Below are positions 63,713 to 64,000 of a DNA stretch of 64,000 nucleotides, piece after piece. Made by a program: the position numbers and the translations under genes. The notes under the pieces were generated by a model. The model searched no databases. It saw only the letters and a program-made list of their open reading frames with translations, and had not been told where the DNA came from. Every line of letters starts with the position of its first letter. Position 1 is the stretch's first letter. Source of the stretch: Aerococcaceae bacterium DSM 111020. GTDB lineage: Bacteria; Bacillota; Bacilli; Lactobacillales; Aerococcaceae. The stretch is taken from assembly GCA_015863185.1 (NCBI GenBank), contig JACBXP010000004.1, positions 1-64,000 on the forward strand, read 5' to 3'.

Positions 63713-64000
63713 ATGACTGAGAAAGTTCAAGAAGTGAATGTTCCCGAGATGATTAATGGATTAGTGGAAAAAGGACTCAAAGCCCTCGAAGATTATAAAC
63801 GATATACACAAGAAGAGATTGATTATATTGTAGCGAAAGCTTCTGTCGCAGCCTTAGATGCCCATGGTATTCTAGCAAAAGAAGCAACCGAAGAAACCCA
63901 GCGTGGAGTCTTCGAGGATAAAGCGACGAAAAACTTGTTCAGTTGTGAGCATGTTGTCAACTCGCTAAGAGGGATGAAGACGGTTGGGATTGTGGATGAA
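63713..64000 (+). CDS. adhE: Bifunctional acetaldehyde-CoA/alcohol dehydrogenase AdhE, N-terminal part (cut by window edge)
   Basis: The first 96 codons of AdhE are present and open to the right edge. The segments DYIVAKASVAALDAHG, EETQRGVFEDKATKN and LFSCEHVVNSLRGMKTVG match the start of the AdhE aldehyde dehydrogenase domain. The full enzyme reduces acetyl-CoA to ethanol with 2 NADH. AGGAGGA precedes the ATG at 63713. Rex and cre boxes upstream fit its fermentative role. Confidence 0.93.
   Translation, partial: MTEKVQEVNVPEMINGLVEKGLKALEDYKRYTQEEIDYIVAKASVAALDAHGILAKEATEETQRGVFEDKATKNLFSCEHVVNSLRGMKTVGIVDE

Overview
The window is low-GC Firmicutes DNA, almost certainly Lactobacillales. Shine-Dalgarno sites are strong (AGGAGG type), CcpA cre boxes are common, and several gene orders are typical of this order: rarA / 6S RNA / iscS-DUF1831-mnmA, a citrate fermentation cluster arranged as in Enterococcus (oadH-oadD-oadB-citCDEFX-oadA divergent from citH), and xseA-xseB-ispA-tlyA-recN. 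A member of the Aerococcaceae or a neighbouring family is plausible, but I cannot assign a genus. I found no rRNA, tRNA or CRISPR array.

Layout. 1-2.7 kb: tail of an IS30-type transposase, a CcdA/TlpA-like extracytoplasmic thiol-redox pair and an AEC permease. 2.8-9.4 kb: ackA, pyrR, a small membrane protein, a 6S RNA candidate, rarA, and the tRNA 2-thiolation set iscS-DUF1831-mnmA. 9.6-12.3 kb: a doubly broken SDR gene and a ureidoglycine/ureidoglycolate pair (allD, allE). 12.4-23.6 kb: a full citrate lyase / Na+-pumping oxaloacetate decarboxylase operon on the minus strand, including a 43-residue OadG-like subunit, divergent from a citrate transporter, CitO regulator and citG. 23.6-28.6 kb: a large lipoprotein, clpP (with a CtsR-like box) and recD2. 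28.9-30.7 kb: a secreted FMN/FAD reductase whose promoter carries an FNR-type palindrome.

31.1-46.9 kb is the most distinctive part. It encodes the oxidative ornithine (Stickland-type) pathway known from clostridia: two transporters, ornithine racemase, 2,4-diaminopentanoate dehydrogenase, AKP thiolase (OrtA/OrtB), B12- and PLP-dependent D-ornithine aminomutase (OraS/OraE), a GlmL-like reactivase, an NhaC antiporter and a LysR regulator. Cofactor genes follow directly: a pyridoxal kinase-like protein, a PduO-type cobalamin adenosyltransferase, a cobalamin riboswitch, a DUF4430 (transcobalamin-like) lipoprotein and an ECF S component. Read together, this is a catabolic island with its own B12 and PLP supply. 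Its acetyl-CoA could yield ATP through AckA, whose gene lies in the same window.

47.2-53.3 kb is a cre-controlled cluster for cell-wall amino-sugar salvage: a lactose/chitobiose-type PTS (IIA, IIB, IIC) with an unknown 96-residue membrane protein between IIA and IIB, then MupG, MurR-like, MurQ and a BadF/NagK-type kinase. 53.5-63.4 kb is housekeeping (lipid kinase, folD, xseAB, ispA, tlyA, recN, miaA, hflX, def); the argR gene usually found between tlyA and recN is absent. The window ends in the start of adhE, preceded by a perfect cre match and a Rex-like operator.

By eye, the ornithine and MurNAc clusters are AT-richer than recD2 and the folD-def block, which would fit later acquisition; I have not computed this.
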